A stretch of 64,000 bases of DNA from Archilochus colubris (Eukaryota; Chordata; Aves; Apodiformes; Trochilidae). A program made the position numbers and the translations under genes. The DNA lies in the NCBI GenBank assembly GCA_023079485.1, contig CM041084.1, positions 70,217,709 to 70,281,708 of the forward strand, given 5' to 3'. Under the pieces are notes generated by a model that did no database searches, had not been told where the DNA came from, and saw only the letters and a program-made list of their open reading frames with translations. Positions 12,660 to 24,600 of the stretch are shown here, piece after piece; the stretch's first letter is position 1; the number at the start of each line of letters is the position of its first letter.

Positions 12660-14508
12660 AGAAACTGATTGGTGGTGGTCTCAGGTGAGGCCAATCAGCT
12701 GATAAGGGGACGGCACCCAGCACTGCTCAGAGGGCTATAAAGGGCTGCAAAGAGCTGCCTCACCTTCTGCTGGTGGTCTCAGGTAAGGCCAATCAGCTGC
12801 TAAGGGGCTGCGAGGAGCGCCAGCGACCCAGAGCACAGCGAACAGGAGCAGGCAAATAGGAACGGGTCACGGCAGTTAGCGAGGCAGTTCATGCAGGAGG
12901 GGCACAGCCACCTCCCAGCTCTCTTGAAGGAGCAGTGGTCTCCAAAAAAGCAAAACCTGGTGCTGTTCAGATGCAAGGTGTGTCCACACAGACGGAACCC
13001 CTGAAGAGGGGCAGCAAGAGGGACGTAGCTGTTCAGGCCTCTGGCTGTGTAGAGTGTCTGAGCCTGATGTTAGCACCAGAGGACAGTGTGAGTGGGGTCT
13101 GTGTGTGATGCGAGCAGGTGAATGACTTGCTATGCCTGGTGGCAGAGCTCAAGGAGGAGGTAGAGAGACTAAGAAGTATTAGAGACAGTGAAAGGGAATT
13201 TGACTGATGGAGTCACACCCTTTCTAACCCAAAAGAATTCCAAAAGGAGATGGTGAAGCCCTGCCCCTCCTGCCTTTAAGCAGTTGGAGCAAACCAGGTG
13301 GAGGGGACGGAATGGAAGCAGGTCCCTCATCAGAGAGGCAAAAGAATCCCCTCCCAACCCTCACCATCTCCCCAGGTGCCCTTAGAGAGCAGATATGAGG
13401 CCCTGGACTCAGAGAATCAGGCAGAGGACAGACAAGAGGAAGATCTGTCTGGAAGTTCTCCTGTTCGCCTGCCATTTACCAGATGGATTACAACTACATC
13501 CAGTTGGCGGCTGGTCACTAGTGATGTCTCCCAGGGATCAGTGTTGGGCCCAGTTCTGTTTAATATCTTTATAGATGATTTAGATGAGGGGATTGAGTCC
13601 ATCATCAGCAAATTCGCAGATGACACTAAGATGGGGGGAAGTGTCGATCAGCTGGAAGGCAGGAGGGCTCTGCAGAGGGACCTGGATAGACTGGAGAGTT
13701 GGGCTGATTCCAATGGGATGAGGTTTAACACGGCCAAGTGCCGGGTCCTGCACTTTGGCCACAACTTCCCCCACGGCATGGGGAGCTACAGGCTGGGCAC
13801 AGAGTGGCTGAGAGCAGCCATGCAGAAAGGGACCTGGGAGTCTGGATTGACAGGAAGCTGAACATGAGCCAGCAGTGTGCCCAGGTGGCCAAGAAGGCCA
13901 ATGGCATCCTGGCCTGTATCGCAAACAGCGTGGCCAGCAGGTCCAAGGAAGTGATTCTGCCCCTGTACTCAGCACTGGTGAGGCCACACCTCAAGTACTG
14001 TGTCCAGTTCTGGGCCCCTCAGTTCAGGAAGGAGATTGAGGTCCTGGAGCAGGTCCAAAGGAGGGCAACCAGGCTGGTGAAGGGACTCAAGCACAAGTCC
14101 TGTGAGGTGAGGCTGAGGGAGCTGGGGGTGTTCATCCTGGAGAAGAGGAGGCTCAGGGGAGACCTCATCACTCTCTACAACTACCTAAAAGGAGGTTGGA
14201 GCCAGGTAGGGGTCAGACTCTTATCCCAGGCAACTCTCAGCAAGACAAGAGGGCATGGTCTCAAGTTGTGCCAGGGGAGGTTTAGGTTGGATATTGGAAA
14301 GAATTTCTTTACAGAGAGCGTGATCAAGCATTGGAATGGGCTGCCCAGGGAGGGGGTGGATTCTCTGTCCCTGGATGTTTTTAAGAAGAGACTGGATGTG
14401 GCACTCAGTGCCATGGTCTGGTAACTGTGGTGGTAGTGGATCAAGGGTTGGACTTGATGATCTCTGAGGTCCCTTCCAACACTGCTGATTCTGTGTGTGA
14501 TTCTGTGT
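12660..14508 (+). mobile_element. CR1 LINE with 5' region and 3' end, internally deleted
   Basis: This about 1.85-kb copy has both ends of CR1 but lacks the middle; a full element is roughly 4.5 kb. The left part holds a GC-rich leader with a 98-bp direct repeat, a TATA-like CTATAAAG, and the start of ORF1 (ATG at 12971, coding MQGVSTQTEPL). ORF1 is broken by a TGA near 13108, probably a decayed CGA codon, and by another TGA at about 13204. ORF1 text such as RYEALDSE (about 13393) is followed within 100 bp by reverse-transcriptase text ([20 protein letters not shown], about 13531), so the rest of ORF1, the endonuclease and the N-terminal half of the RT are missing. The RT metal-binding FADD is intact at 13613-13624. 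A frameshift near 13830 moves the frame; it then runs to 14424. It ends in a GATTCTGTG-type tail. It cannot be autonomous. Confidence 0.9.
12674..12815 (+). repeat. 98-bp direct repeat in the CR1 5' region
   Basis: A block beginning GGTGGTCTCAGGT and continuing through GGCCAATCAGCTG and TAAGGGG occurs at 12674 and again at 12772, with only a few differences between copies. A CTATAAAG box and repeated GGGCTGC/GAGCTGC words lie between the two. CCAATCAG in each copy matches a CCAAT-box core. Tandem repeats in the 5' leader are a plausible promoter arrangement for a LINE, but promoter function is inference. Confidence 0.7.
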
Positions 14509-17500
14509 GGTCTGAATGTAGGCTCTGTGACTAAAGCAGTCCAGTTATTGGCTGTGGAGGTTCTGCTGCCTTTCCATAACCCCAAGATGCTAATCTGTAA
14601 ATACCACCAGCATCTTGCATTAAGCCACACTCTTGACGTGGTGGATATAAACCAGAGTAGCACCTGAACTGCGGCATTTGACCAGCAGCAGTCAGTCAGC
14701 ACACCAACTTAATTGTCATTACATAAGTGAGTCAGATCATCACAGACTGGTACCTAATAGCTGGCTGCTTGCTACACAAAGCTGTGTGCTCTGGCTGGGA
14801 TTTTTATGTCCGACTGTTGCTAAAATGAAATCATCCCACCCACTGCTTTTTCCCATCAGGGTTTGTCACATGATAAATCTACTGAAAGTCCTGCATTAAT
14901 CACGCCCTTGTGAATTATCCAGCAATGTATTTCCTCTGTCAGTCAGCCTCCAATTTGAAATGATAAAGCCTGCCTGCTTGTGACTACTGCATTGCCGCTG
15001 GTTGCTTTCTTACTGCCTTTAGTAGCAAAATAAATGGATTTAGACTGGTTCATTTGTAAATCCACAACACATATATCCACCTCTCTCCAGTTCTTGAAAG
15101 TTGGAGGTCCGGATGAAGCATGGGGAAGGTTTTCCAACAGCTAATTTAGAAAAGCTGCTTTTGGCTGCAGCTTTGTAGCAGTGTCCTGCCTTCAGAATCA
15201 CTCAAGATCCAGATGAATTTCACCCTTACAGTATGATGCTACTACTGCAATATTCTCATTAAAGAATCCCAGATATTAAAAAAACCCCACACAACCCTGT
15301 CCTGAATTGATTGAGTAAAACTGGAGAAATAACTCACCAGCTGTGTTGCATGTGCAGAGATTCCAATCGTTAGCTCAGTTTGTCTCTGTGAAGAACATGT
15401 GGAATGCCTAGTCTTTAAGTAAAGAAGGAATATGAGAGAGAGAGAAAAAAAGGTAAATAGATAATTTTAATGAAAACAGTGTTTTGTATGTGGATTAAGG
15501 AGGTGATTTAGCACCTCAGAAGCCTGACGCATAGTGTTAGATTTTTAAAAAAGCACAATTGTATTTGCATGACTGTGCCTATTAATGTTACAGATTATCT
15601 AAGAGATTGCAATTCTTTAATTACATTCCTTTGTGTATTTCAAAGCACTTTTGCATGGAATAATTTCACTCATTCCCTGATGAACTGTTAAATGATTCCC
15701 TTGTTGCTTACGTGGAGTTTTCCCACAGCAGTGAAGGAGGAAAAATAATTTTAAAGGCAAGTGTAATTGCAAAACTAGTAAGTGTTGCTAGGGGAATATG
15801 GGTGGGGGCAATGCTATTGTTTTCTCTTTGGCAGACTGAAGACAGTAAGTCTCTTTAGTGTCCCTTTCTAAATCCTATAATTTTTGTATACGAGATTGAT
15901 CCATAGCCTGTGGAAGTGAAAGATCCTCTTTCCATCAGAGGAAAATGCAAATGGTTGTCACAGGCTGCTTCTGAACACTGTTAATTTGAGGAAGTGGAGG
16001 AGTCTTCTTTTGAGGAGTTCTACTGAAATACTAGATATTGTAAAGCTTTGTAAAGGCAATGATGCTGGACAGGGAAAAGCCTTTGAGATACCTAGTGGTT
16101 TATATTTATTTATAGGGGCAAACCTCAAAACCTCTTAGAAGTCAGCCAGCAGTGCAGCTGGGAGGGAAATAAAAGAATCATGTTTTTTTTAGTGGCTTAG
16201 GGCTCAGTTATTTAATGGTAGGCTACAAATTTCTAATAGCTGTTGCCCCTGCTGAGGTCAGCTGGAGAGGGGTATGAAAACACCAGGTTCAAGAAATGAG
16301 CAGTGGTGCTGGGTAAGGGCTCACTTTCTGCTAATCCTGCCTATTTTTTAAAGTTGGGAATGGAACGTGTAGTAATAGCAACATAAGACTGTTCTTGCTT
16401 TCCTATTGATATTAGAGCTAGAAGAGAACATTTATTCTCCACATACTACCACCATCTTAGTGGCAGGCTACCGTTTTCTCTTAACTAATTCCCTTCAAGG
16501 TTTAAACACAGTAGATTATGCTGTTTCTCTGACACTCCATTTCTTTGTGCATGTTTCAAAATTCGAAACTAGTAAATATGATTTTTCTTTCTAAAGGAAG
16601 AGCTTCTGTGACTGCTGTTAGCATCCTGTTACCCTGCAATTGCTTTGTGCAGAGTATTTCACTGGGCAGCAGTAGCCCTTGTGTCCAAGCTAGCAGTCCT
16701 ATGTTCCAGTGTTTATGGTCATTCTTCTCCCCCATTACATATCACCCTTTTCCTTTTCCCCTTCCCCACAAAGTTCTGGTTCTCCTCTTCGGTTGTGCTT
16801 TTCTGTTAACTCTGAGGGTTGTAACATCACTTGTTGTGCAGGGCTTTTCATTTTCTTGAATTTTGCACGTTCTCACTGAGTGTGAGAGCTCAGAGGATGC
16901 TATCAGGCCTTGCTGTGTCTGAACCCTGTTCCCTTCAGGGCCTGACCCCCCACCCTCCACCTTCAGGCCCACCTCCTGTCCACATCCTTTCCCCATCTCT
17001 TCCCCAGGGAAGTGCCTGGTGCAAGGGTTTGGGGCTGTCCTGGTACTCCCTGGCTGTCCTGCTCCTGGCTGGGGCAGTGGGACAGCTCTGGTCTGCCAGG
17101 CCCTTCCATCACCCACCCAGGTGACTCCATGGTGTTCTTGGTGCCAAGCCCCAGGGTGCCACTGGCTTTTGCAGTGCTCTGACATTGAGCTTTGTGTAGC
17201 CTTTTTTTCCCCCAGATTTATTTTGAGTAGTATCTTGTTATTTCTATCATGTTCACAGCATGAAGGCATTGTTCACACATCCTAAGCTCAACTTTGCTTT
17301 GGGTTGAGTTCCTGTGTTTTCACAGCTCCTCCAGAAGTTTGTTTTCCTGTGCTTAGTCCTGAAGCACAAGCACAACCTGGAAACTGCTCCTGTTCTTTGC
17401 ACTAAAATCTGCACAAAGCTTTCTGTTTCCCTGCCTCTTGCTTGAAAGCATCTCTGCTAGGTTTTTTGTGTGCAGGCCTCCTCCAGCTCCTATAATTGCA

Positions 17501-20500
17501 TTTTATAACCTCTCATACCTGAAATAACTAAAAGCTCTTTAAAATGTCAAATGATCAGAGTCGAAGCCTGTCAGGAATGGAGCTTGTCAGAGACAAAGCT
17601 ATCTTCTGATTGCCCTTTGCTTCACTGGCTCCCAGTTCTTACCCATATGTAACGAAGCTCTGTTTAAATTATTGGCAGTAGCCTCTTATCTTTCTTCCCA
17701 CTTCCCAGGAGGTTCAGTTCTGGCTGGGGGCTGAATCGCTCCATTCTCTTAAGGTGTTTTCTGTTTACTTTACCCACAGAACCATGTTTTACTCAGGAAT
17801 TGCTTGCAGCCATGGAGATCAACATCAGCCTGGGCAATCCACGGAGTGAACCCATAATTCCAGCTTTGCTCCTGGCTGAACACCTCCTTCCTCTTGGCTG
17901 CTTCTTCCCAGAGCATCCATAGAACATACAGCTCATTGCAATCCAATTGCTTGTGTTTAACAAGGACAGGCAGTTGTCAGGAAAGTTGGAGGATCTGCTA
18001 ATAACAGACTGACCTTGAATTCTGCTACTTACCCTTGTATAGAGGGTACTTTTGTACCATCACAACTCATTTCTCTTTCTGTTGCTTGAAAGTGAGCAGT
18101 CCTCTCACAGTTCTTAGCCCCAGGGCCTCAGTTCTCCAAGTAATGTCACTTTTACATGCATGTGGTTTCTTTGCTGGTTTTACATGCTACTTCACCAAGT
18201 AAGAGAAGGATCTTGACCAAGAACTCTTTCCCACAAGCTTCTCTGGGCTTCTGGGGGAGCAATATCTGGATCAGTCTGAGCATGAAAGCCCTTTCATACG
18301 CCTCTGATAAAAGGAGCCGGCAGATTAAGCTCTACAAGATCAAATGGGAGATGACACCTTCTATCAGTCACTTTCCTTTTCCTAGAAACAGCAATTCATC
18401 TAACCTGTCTAGGGTTTCCTAAAGGCAGAAAGGTTGTAAGAGACAGGGTCAGCTTCTGCCCAAATCTCAAGACAAAATATGAACAGCTTTTATAAATGTT
18501 TCAAAACTTGGTGTCTAACTCAGAAATGCTCTACTAGCTGTTCCTGTGTTGTGTGGTAGTTTTTATACATCTTTGCAATATTGTGACTGGGAGTTTTATT
18601 TTAAGAAATTTCCTGCCTTCACAAGCCAAGACTTTCAGAAGGCCAGTGTCCTGCTAGTTTAAGCCAGCACTGCCCTCTTCTGGAGATGACATCAGGCTTT
18701 CTTAAGCATCAGCTTCATGCAGGACCTGCCACTGAGTCAGCAAAACACTAATTCAATTTGTTTATGTTAACATAAAGCATGGAAGTAATTCTTCTGCTTA
18801 GGTGCTTGAGCACAGCAATGCACCGAACTGAAGCCATTATTAATCTGACATAATAGTTTTAGGGGAAACATTAGTGACTAAAATCACATGCATTTATGCC
18901 ACATTGAACTTTGAATCTTCAATTTTGGCAGCAGCACCTTATTTGACCCCTGCCAGAGGGTCAAAAATTTCACTAGACTGTGATAATTTGTCCTCACTGA
19001 GCATCTGCTCTTCTGCTGCATTACAACCTCTAATCTCATGTGTGTGAATGTTCCATAAGCCTCACTTCTTTCTGGCAAGGTCTCCTTTACAAGAGGCACT
19101 TTAGGTTGCTTAAGAAGGTGGCTGTGAATCTCAGCTGCCTTGTCAGGAGGAAGCCCAGGTGGCCACAGCATCTCTGCCTGTCTCAGGTGCATTGGGCATT
19201 TTCTGTAGAGCATTGCAGTGTTCTGGCCTCCTGGCCATGCCCTTGAGGGGCTCGGTGTGTCTGAGATGTGCTATGGACCTGGCAATTGTCAGAAAGCATC
19301 GTGAGTTGCTCAGCTGAAGTCACAGCTGACACCTTGTGTAGGTGGTATGTGTGAGGGCCTTGAATTTTCAGTTATCTGTCTCATTTCACAGCCTTTCTGT
19401 GAGCAGTTTATCTTATGGGCTGTGATGTGCTCAAGTGGTTGTAGAGGCTAAGAAGCAGAGCTAGATTAACTTTGTGACTGTCACTAAGCCCAGATTTCAC
19501 TTTAAATATTTTATGTGGTGCATTTGCAGCCCAGAGAAATTTGTACCTTCCTGACAGTATTGAGTTTTCTGAAAAATATGACGTGGGAAAAGAAGAAGGA
19601 AACCCCAAACCAAACCTCATTTAAGTACAATGAAAAAGTACAGTGTCATATCACTCTCCAGCAATTTCAGACAAGAATTACTGCTTTTCAAGAATCAATG
19701 ACAAATGTTGTTACATTATCCTTGCAACATCTAATGTCTGTTGTAATGACAGAGCCACGCTAAGTGACTCACACCAAGTCATTCAGTACCTCATCTATAA
19801 TTCAGGATACCTGATGTCTAATTGCATCAGACAATGTGGTTGGTTTTGGTATGATTGTCTACTGGGATTGCTAAGCAAATAAAAACTAAACTTTGTTCAG
19901 TAGAGTTTGAATCAGATATTTTGCATCCTTTCTTTGTTGAAATTCCTAAATTTTTACATTCCAAGGAGAAAAAAAAAGGGAGAAAGAATGGACTAAATGA
20001 TCTTTTAAATGTTATTACGCCATTGGCATAGGAAAACACTGTATAGAAGACTTTATTAGTTTTACTTCCTGATTGGTAATGTGGTAATTCTGAGGAATTA
20101 TGTTGAAAGTGGAGATTTATCCAAACCAGGGCTGTAGGTTCTGAATATTTCAAACACTTTCACTAACTAGCACTTCTTGTCCAGCAAGACCTTGGCACTC
20201 TGATCTCTACCCATCAAGATGGACACATTTCTAAGAGAGAAGAGTCTTTCATGATATGTTTTGAACGTGTACAGCCCAAGGCGATTACTTGTTGATTTTC
20301 CCATGGACAACAAATCATTGTCTTTTTATTAGCTGTTGTGTGAAAAGATATGTACAAGGCTTCTCACGTTCACTGACAGAAATCTACTGCCAGGGTAAAT
20401 TAGGAGGAACTCAGTCAAAAGCTATGAAGCTCAACTGGTGTGACACTGCTCTAAAGAACTGATTTAAGGTCAATTGGAATTAATGGGACTGTTCCCATTG

Positions 20501-20623
20501 ACTTCCACGTGCTTTGAAGTGTGTAATGTGTAATACATAATAAGCAATGGGCTTGCGGACTAATGGTGGTGGCAAGAAGAAATGCTCAGAGATTAAGTTT
20601 AGAATGCGGAGAACATTCTAAAT

Positions 20624-20681
20624 ATTCATATTCTTCTGGGTATATATTCTTCATATATAAATTATTCATATTCTTCTGGGT
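20624..20681. repeat. Direct repeat of 18 bp, 40 bp apart
   Basis: ATTCATATTCTTCTGGGT occurs at 20624-20641 and 20664-20681 in an AT-rich stretch. This looks like a small replication-slippage duplication. Confidence 0.8.
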
Positions 20682-21466
20682 TGTTCTTCTTTGTCACAGC
20701 TCTTTGAGTCAATAATCTGCGTTCACTTCTGCTCCAGTTCAGCCTCTCTGGTACCTTCAGAACTCCACTGAATCATTATTGGTAACATTGATTAGTTTGA
20801 CTTATGTTTTAGTGGCTTTGTTGACAATGCTTCAATTAAAACTACTGAAAAACCCATATAAATTGTACCCAAGTATGTTTTATGTGGAACTAGTTATACT
20901 GGATATAATTAGGAAGCCATTTCTTACAGGAGGTTCAACCATATTTTCGGTGGAATTTTCAGCATGCAGAGATTTGAAAAAGCTATGAGCATGCACAAGC
21001 AGTCAAGGACAATCCTAATAAGCACATAAAGCCTTGTTGTTGAAGTACCTGCAAGATCAACACGTTTTGAAGGAATATAATGTCTTTCAGGGTTGGAGGT
21101 CTCTCTTTTTTTTGTAGCTTTCCTTAACAGTGGGTAATGTGGAAAAAAAAGGTCTACAACAACCTTCAGTAAAAAAATGGCTGCCCAGCTCTGAGCTAAG
21201 GGAGATTTTTTGAAATACAAGAGCAAGTAGATGCTTCACAGAGCTTGAGTTCTGCATGGTGCAGCTTTTGTTGTGATTTGTCATTGTCGCAAGTGCATTT
21301 TTCTTTTCATCTGTCAGAATAGCACTAATGTCTCCTGCCGTACCATCTTAGAAGATAAGTTTTCTGACTCCCCTGTGGTGTATTATATAATACAGGCAAA
21401 AATGTCCATGTTTTAAAAATTATATTTGGCCTTGATTTCATAGTGTTTCATACAGATTTTATAATA

Positions 21467-21636
21467 TTTCTATGGTTATTACAAGCAGGTAATTACTATG
21501 GAAATTATAGACTGTGCTCAAGTGTTTGGAATGAGAAATTATAGATAATTTCTGGTATGCTGGTCCAGTTTCTATGGTAATCTCAATAAGTGTGAATTAA
21601 TTGCCTGTTGTTGCCATGGTTCTTTATGGTAATTCC
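21467..21636. promoter_or_regulatory. Cluster of X-box (RFX)-like motifs
   Basis: Five ATGG-centred sites lie within 170 bp: TTTCTATGGTTATTA (21467), ATTACTATGGAAATTA (21492), GTTTCTATGGTAATC (21568), GTTGCCATGGTTCTT (21610) and TCTTTATGGTAATTCC (21621). The RFX consensus is approximately GTTNCYATGGYAAC, and the third site matches it best. Enhancer function is unproven. Confidence 0.3.
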
Positions 21637-24600
21637 AGGTTCTTAATGTTTGAAATATACCAGGTTATATTTTATGTGTGTCTTTAGTACTTGTTAACAT
21701 ACCTTTTAGGACATTTCAAAGATTACCATCATCTCATTTCCCCTGTTTTTGACTATCTGACTATGTTAACATGAAGAGTTGGAAGATAATCTTCTTTAAG
21801 AAAATCCCTCTAACCACGTAAGCTTTTACTTCCAGTCCAAGAAGAAGTCTGTTAAGGCAAATTTCCCATTACTACTTTAAGGTTCTGTTTGGAGCCCATA
21901 CCCTTTCTTGTGCAGCAGTAATTGGCAGGCCATTATTTTTGACTTACCTTTCTCTTATGCTGTTGTTAACAGATGGAGCTGCTGCCAGCTTTAAAAATGC
22001 CCTGGGCAAAGTATTGACCAATCAGCACAAAAGCAACATTCAGATCCTTCTAAATAGGAGGAAAAAAAGCTGAAAAAAAGAAAACACCGAAAAATAAAAC
22101 ATTCACACCGAGAGACAATTATTCTCCCACTAGTGTTAACCTCATGTGTGATGGATCTAAATTGATGGACAAAGAATCACTACACCCTAAACGAAGTGAT
22201 ACAGCAGCGAAAAATTGCAGAGGTCTTTCTTAGGGGTCAATCAGTCAAAACAAGTTCATGGGGAATGTAAGGTATCATCAAGGGATGAAATGTATACTCG
22301 TTTTTGTCTTTGGCAATGTAGTAGGTAGGTATGTGCTATCTAAATTACATGAAATGCAGACTGCTGTCCAACTGTATTAACTCTAAGGTCTGTGAGCTTC
22401 TAAACATTCAGGCTCTGCTTTGCTTGTTGTTTAAATGAAGTTTTGTAAAAAAACTAGCTATCTAAGCATCTGTCTTTCCCATGATAGATAGATGATTATG
22501 GATCTGTCGTATTAGTCATCATTAGTTACACACAACTCCTAAATTAATTGCTATTCAGAATGCAAAGTCAAGTGTTCAGGAAATGCCAGTTGAGTTTATA
22601 AATGACAGGCTTAAGGTATTTGCTTGTTCAGGCTTAACTCAATCCCCTTGTGCATGAGCTTTGTGATCCAGCCCTTGATTACATGATCACAAACTGTTTT
22701 TCCCACATTCGGTGCCAAGATGACCAGTGCTGTCTTCATAAGCCACCTAATTGATAGTTTGCACTTAGGCTTTCTTAGTGGGTGGTGCCAATATTATTTA
22801 TGATATTCCAATCAGACACTGTGTTAAAATATCAGCTACCTACAATGAGAACGAGGACACCCATCACCAGACAATTTTCAGAAAAATGACATTTGAGGGA
22901 GAGAGAGGAAAAGTGAGAAAGTTGAGAAATTCACTTTCGTGATCTTTCTACATCCCTATTGTTTTGAAAAATTCAGGGCAAGGGAAAAATTAAAGATGTA
23001 AAAAAAAAAAAAAAAAGGGAAAACATTTCAGCATTTTGTAAATACTCAGACTGTCTTCACACTTCAACACAAGCCTGTGAATTGTTTTTGCTTGAGCATT
23101 TTTTCAGATGCTATCTTGAAAACAAACAAGAAACCTCAGAGAAATGTCAAAATAGGTGAATAACACAAAAATTATATGAGGTAGTTGTCTTAGATTTAAC
23201 AACACGGTTTGAATTTACCTGAAGTAAGATGTGTTGATGCTTGTCATTGTCTGGAAATACTGTTTTGACGGGGTCTTAAGCAGTTTTTTGTCGGATTCCT
23301 TGTTTTTGCTGGTTGTTAAAAAATCAATTATTTTTGCAGTAAAATGTGAGAGTAACTGATAGCAGTTGTAGCTTCTCCATTAATCAAAATTAAATGTGAA
23401 CTGATCTTATCACTGGGCATAAGTATTTATTGATGGGAAATAGCTCATCTCAGGGTAGGAGAGCATTACAACTTTGCTAACAAAGGTACAAAAAAATCCA
23501 AAGATGAAATTAGATAAGTTTTATCTTGAAGTAAAAGGCAATTGCTTGGCAGTGAGCCTTAGAAAGCTGCCATGACAAGTGTTAGATTCACTGTTCATTG
23601 TGACTTTTCCAAGTGAAGCTGTGCTTTGGTGTTGGTTTTTTTTTTGGTGTTTTTTTTTTTTTAATGTGAGTTTAAATAATTTCTGAGGAAAAGAGTATCA
23701 AGCTAGTTCACATATTTGGTATGCAGGGGCTCTGGGAAGTTTAGTATTTTGCTATCTCCTGTATTTTTCCTTTTCTTCTTGGGTCTTGAGGACAATGTGT
23801 TGCCTGCATTAACTTCAACATAATCTTAAAATACATTGCTCTCCTTTGAGAGTGATTCAGATAATTGTTTCTGTTTCGAGACATCAGCTCTGCTTGCACT
23901 GATCTGGAAGGATTTTTGTTTTCTCAATGGAAGGCCAACTAACTCTCTCCTCCTTCATTTCCTTTCCTCCTGGAGTATCTGGAAGACTGGAGAGGTTGAG
24001 ACAGAGAGTGCCGTTCCTAAGCACTCTGGCTGATGTGTCTTGCTTGCCTACTTGAGGCTACACAGATCATTATGTTTTGGGCAAGATATAACTTCTCTGG
24101 GTCAGATGGGCTGACATCTTGCAAGTTTTAATCTTTCCTCCATGTGCTTAGTTTTACAGGGTCATCTCGTGGAAATCTCAAGCACAAGCAGCACACTTCA
24201 CTTGTGCTTTCACAGTAGTGTCTGTGGACTGAAAAACATCCCTCTAGCTAAGATATTTAGCTTTGGTGCATGTGCTGCTACAATGCAGTAGAGAACATTG
24301 CAGTTTTCTTTTGCCTTCAGCACTGTGAAACTCTGCATTGAATAGCATTAGGGGAAGATGAGGAAAATACCTTTCCAGAGGGTTTCAGAGATATTTACTA
24401 ACAACAAGGCTTGATAAACTTCCTTTTGGGTGAAGGCAAGAATGCTTCAGTGACTGGAGTCTTTTATCCCTCTTTTTCTCTCCTTGCTCCTTCTTCTCAA
24501 ATCTGTCTTAAAGGGGGCTGATGAATGCTTGGTGTACAATATGGCAAATCAAGAAACTGAGCCATGGGAGAGATTTATGAATTGAAGCTGAGAGACTGTC

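Noticed and set aside
16742..17269. 175-codon minus-strand frame
   Set aside because: Lies in a GC-rich patch where stops are rare; no known domain or promoter context.
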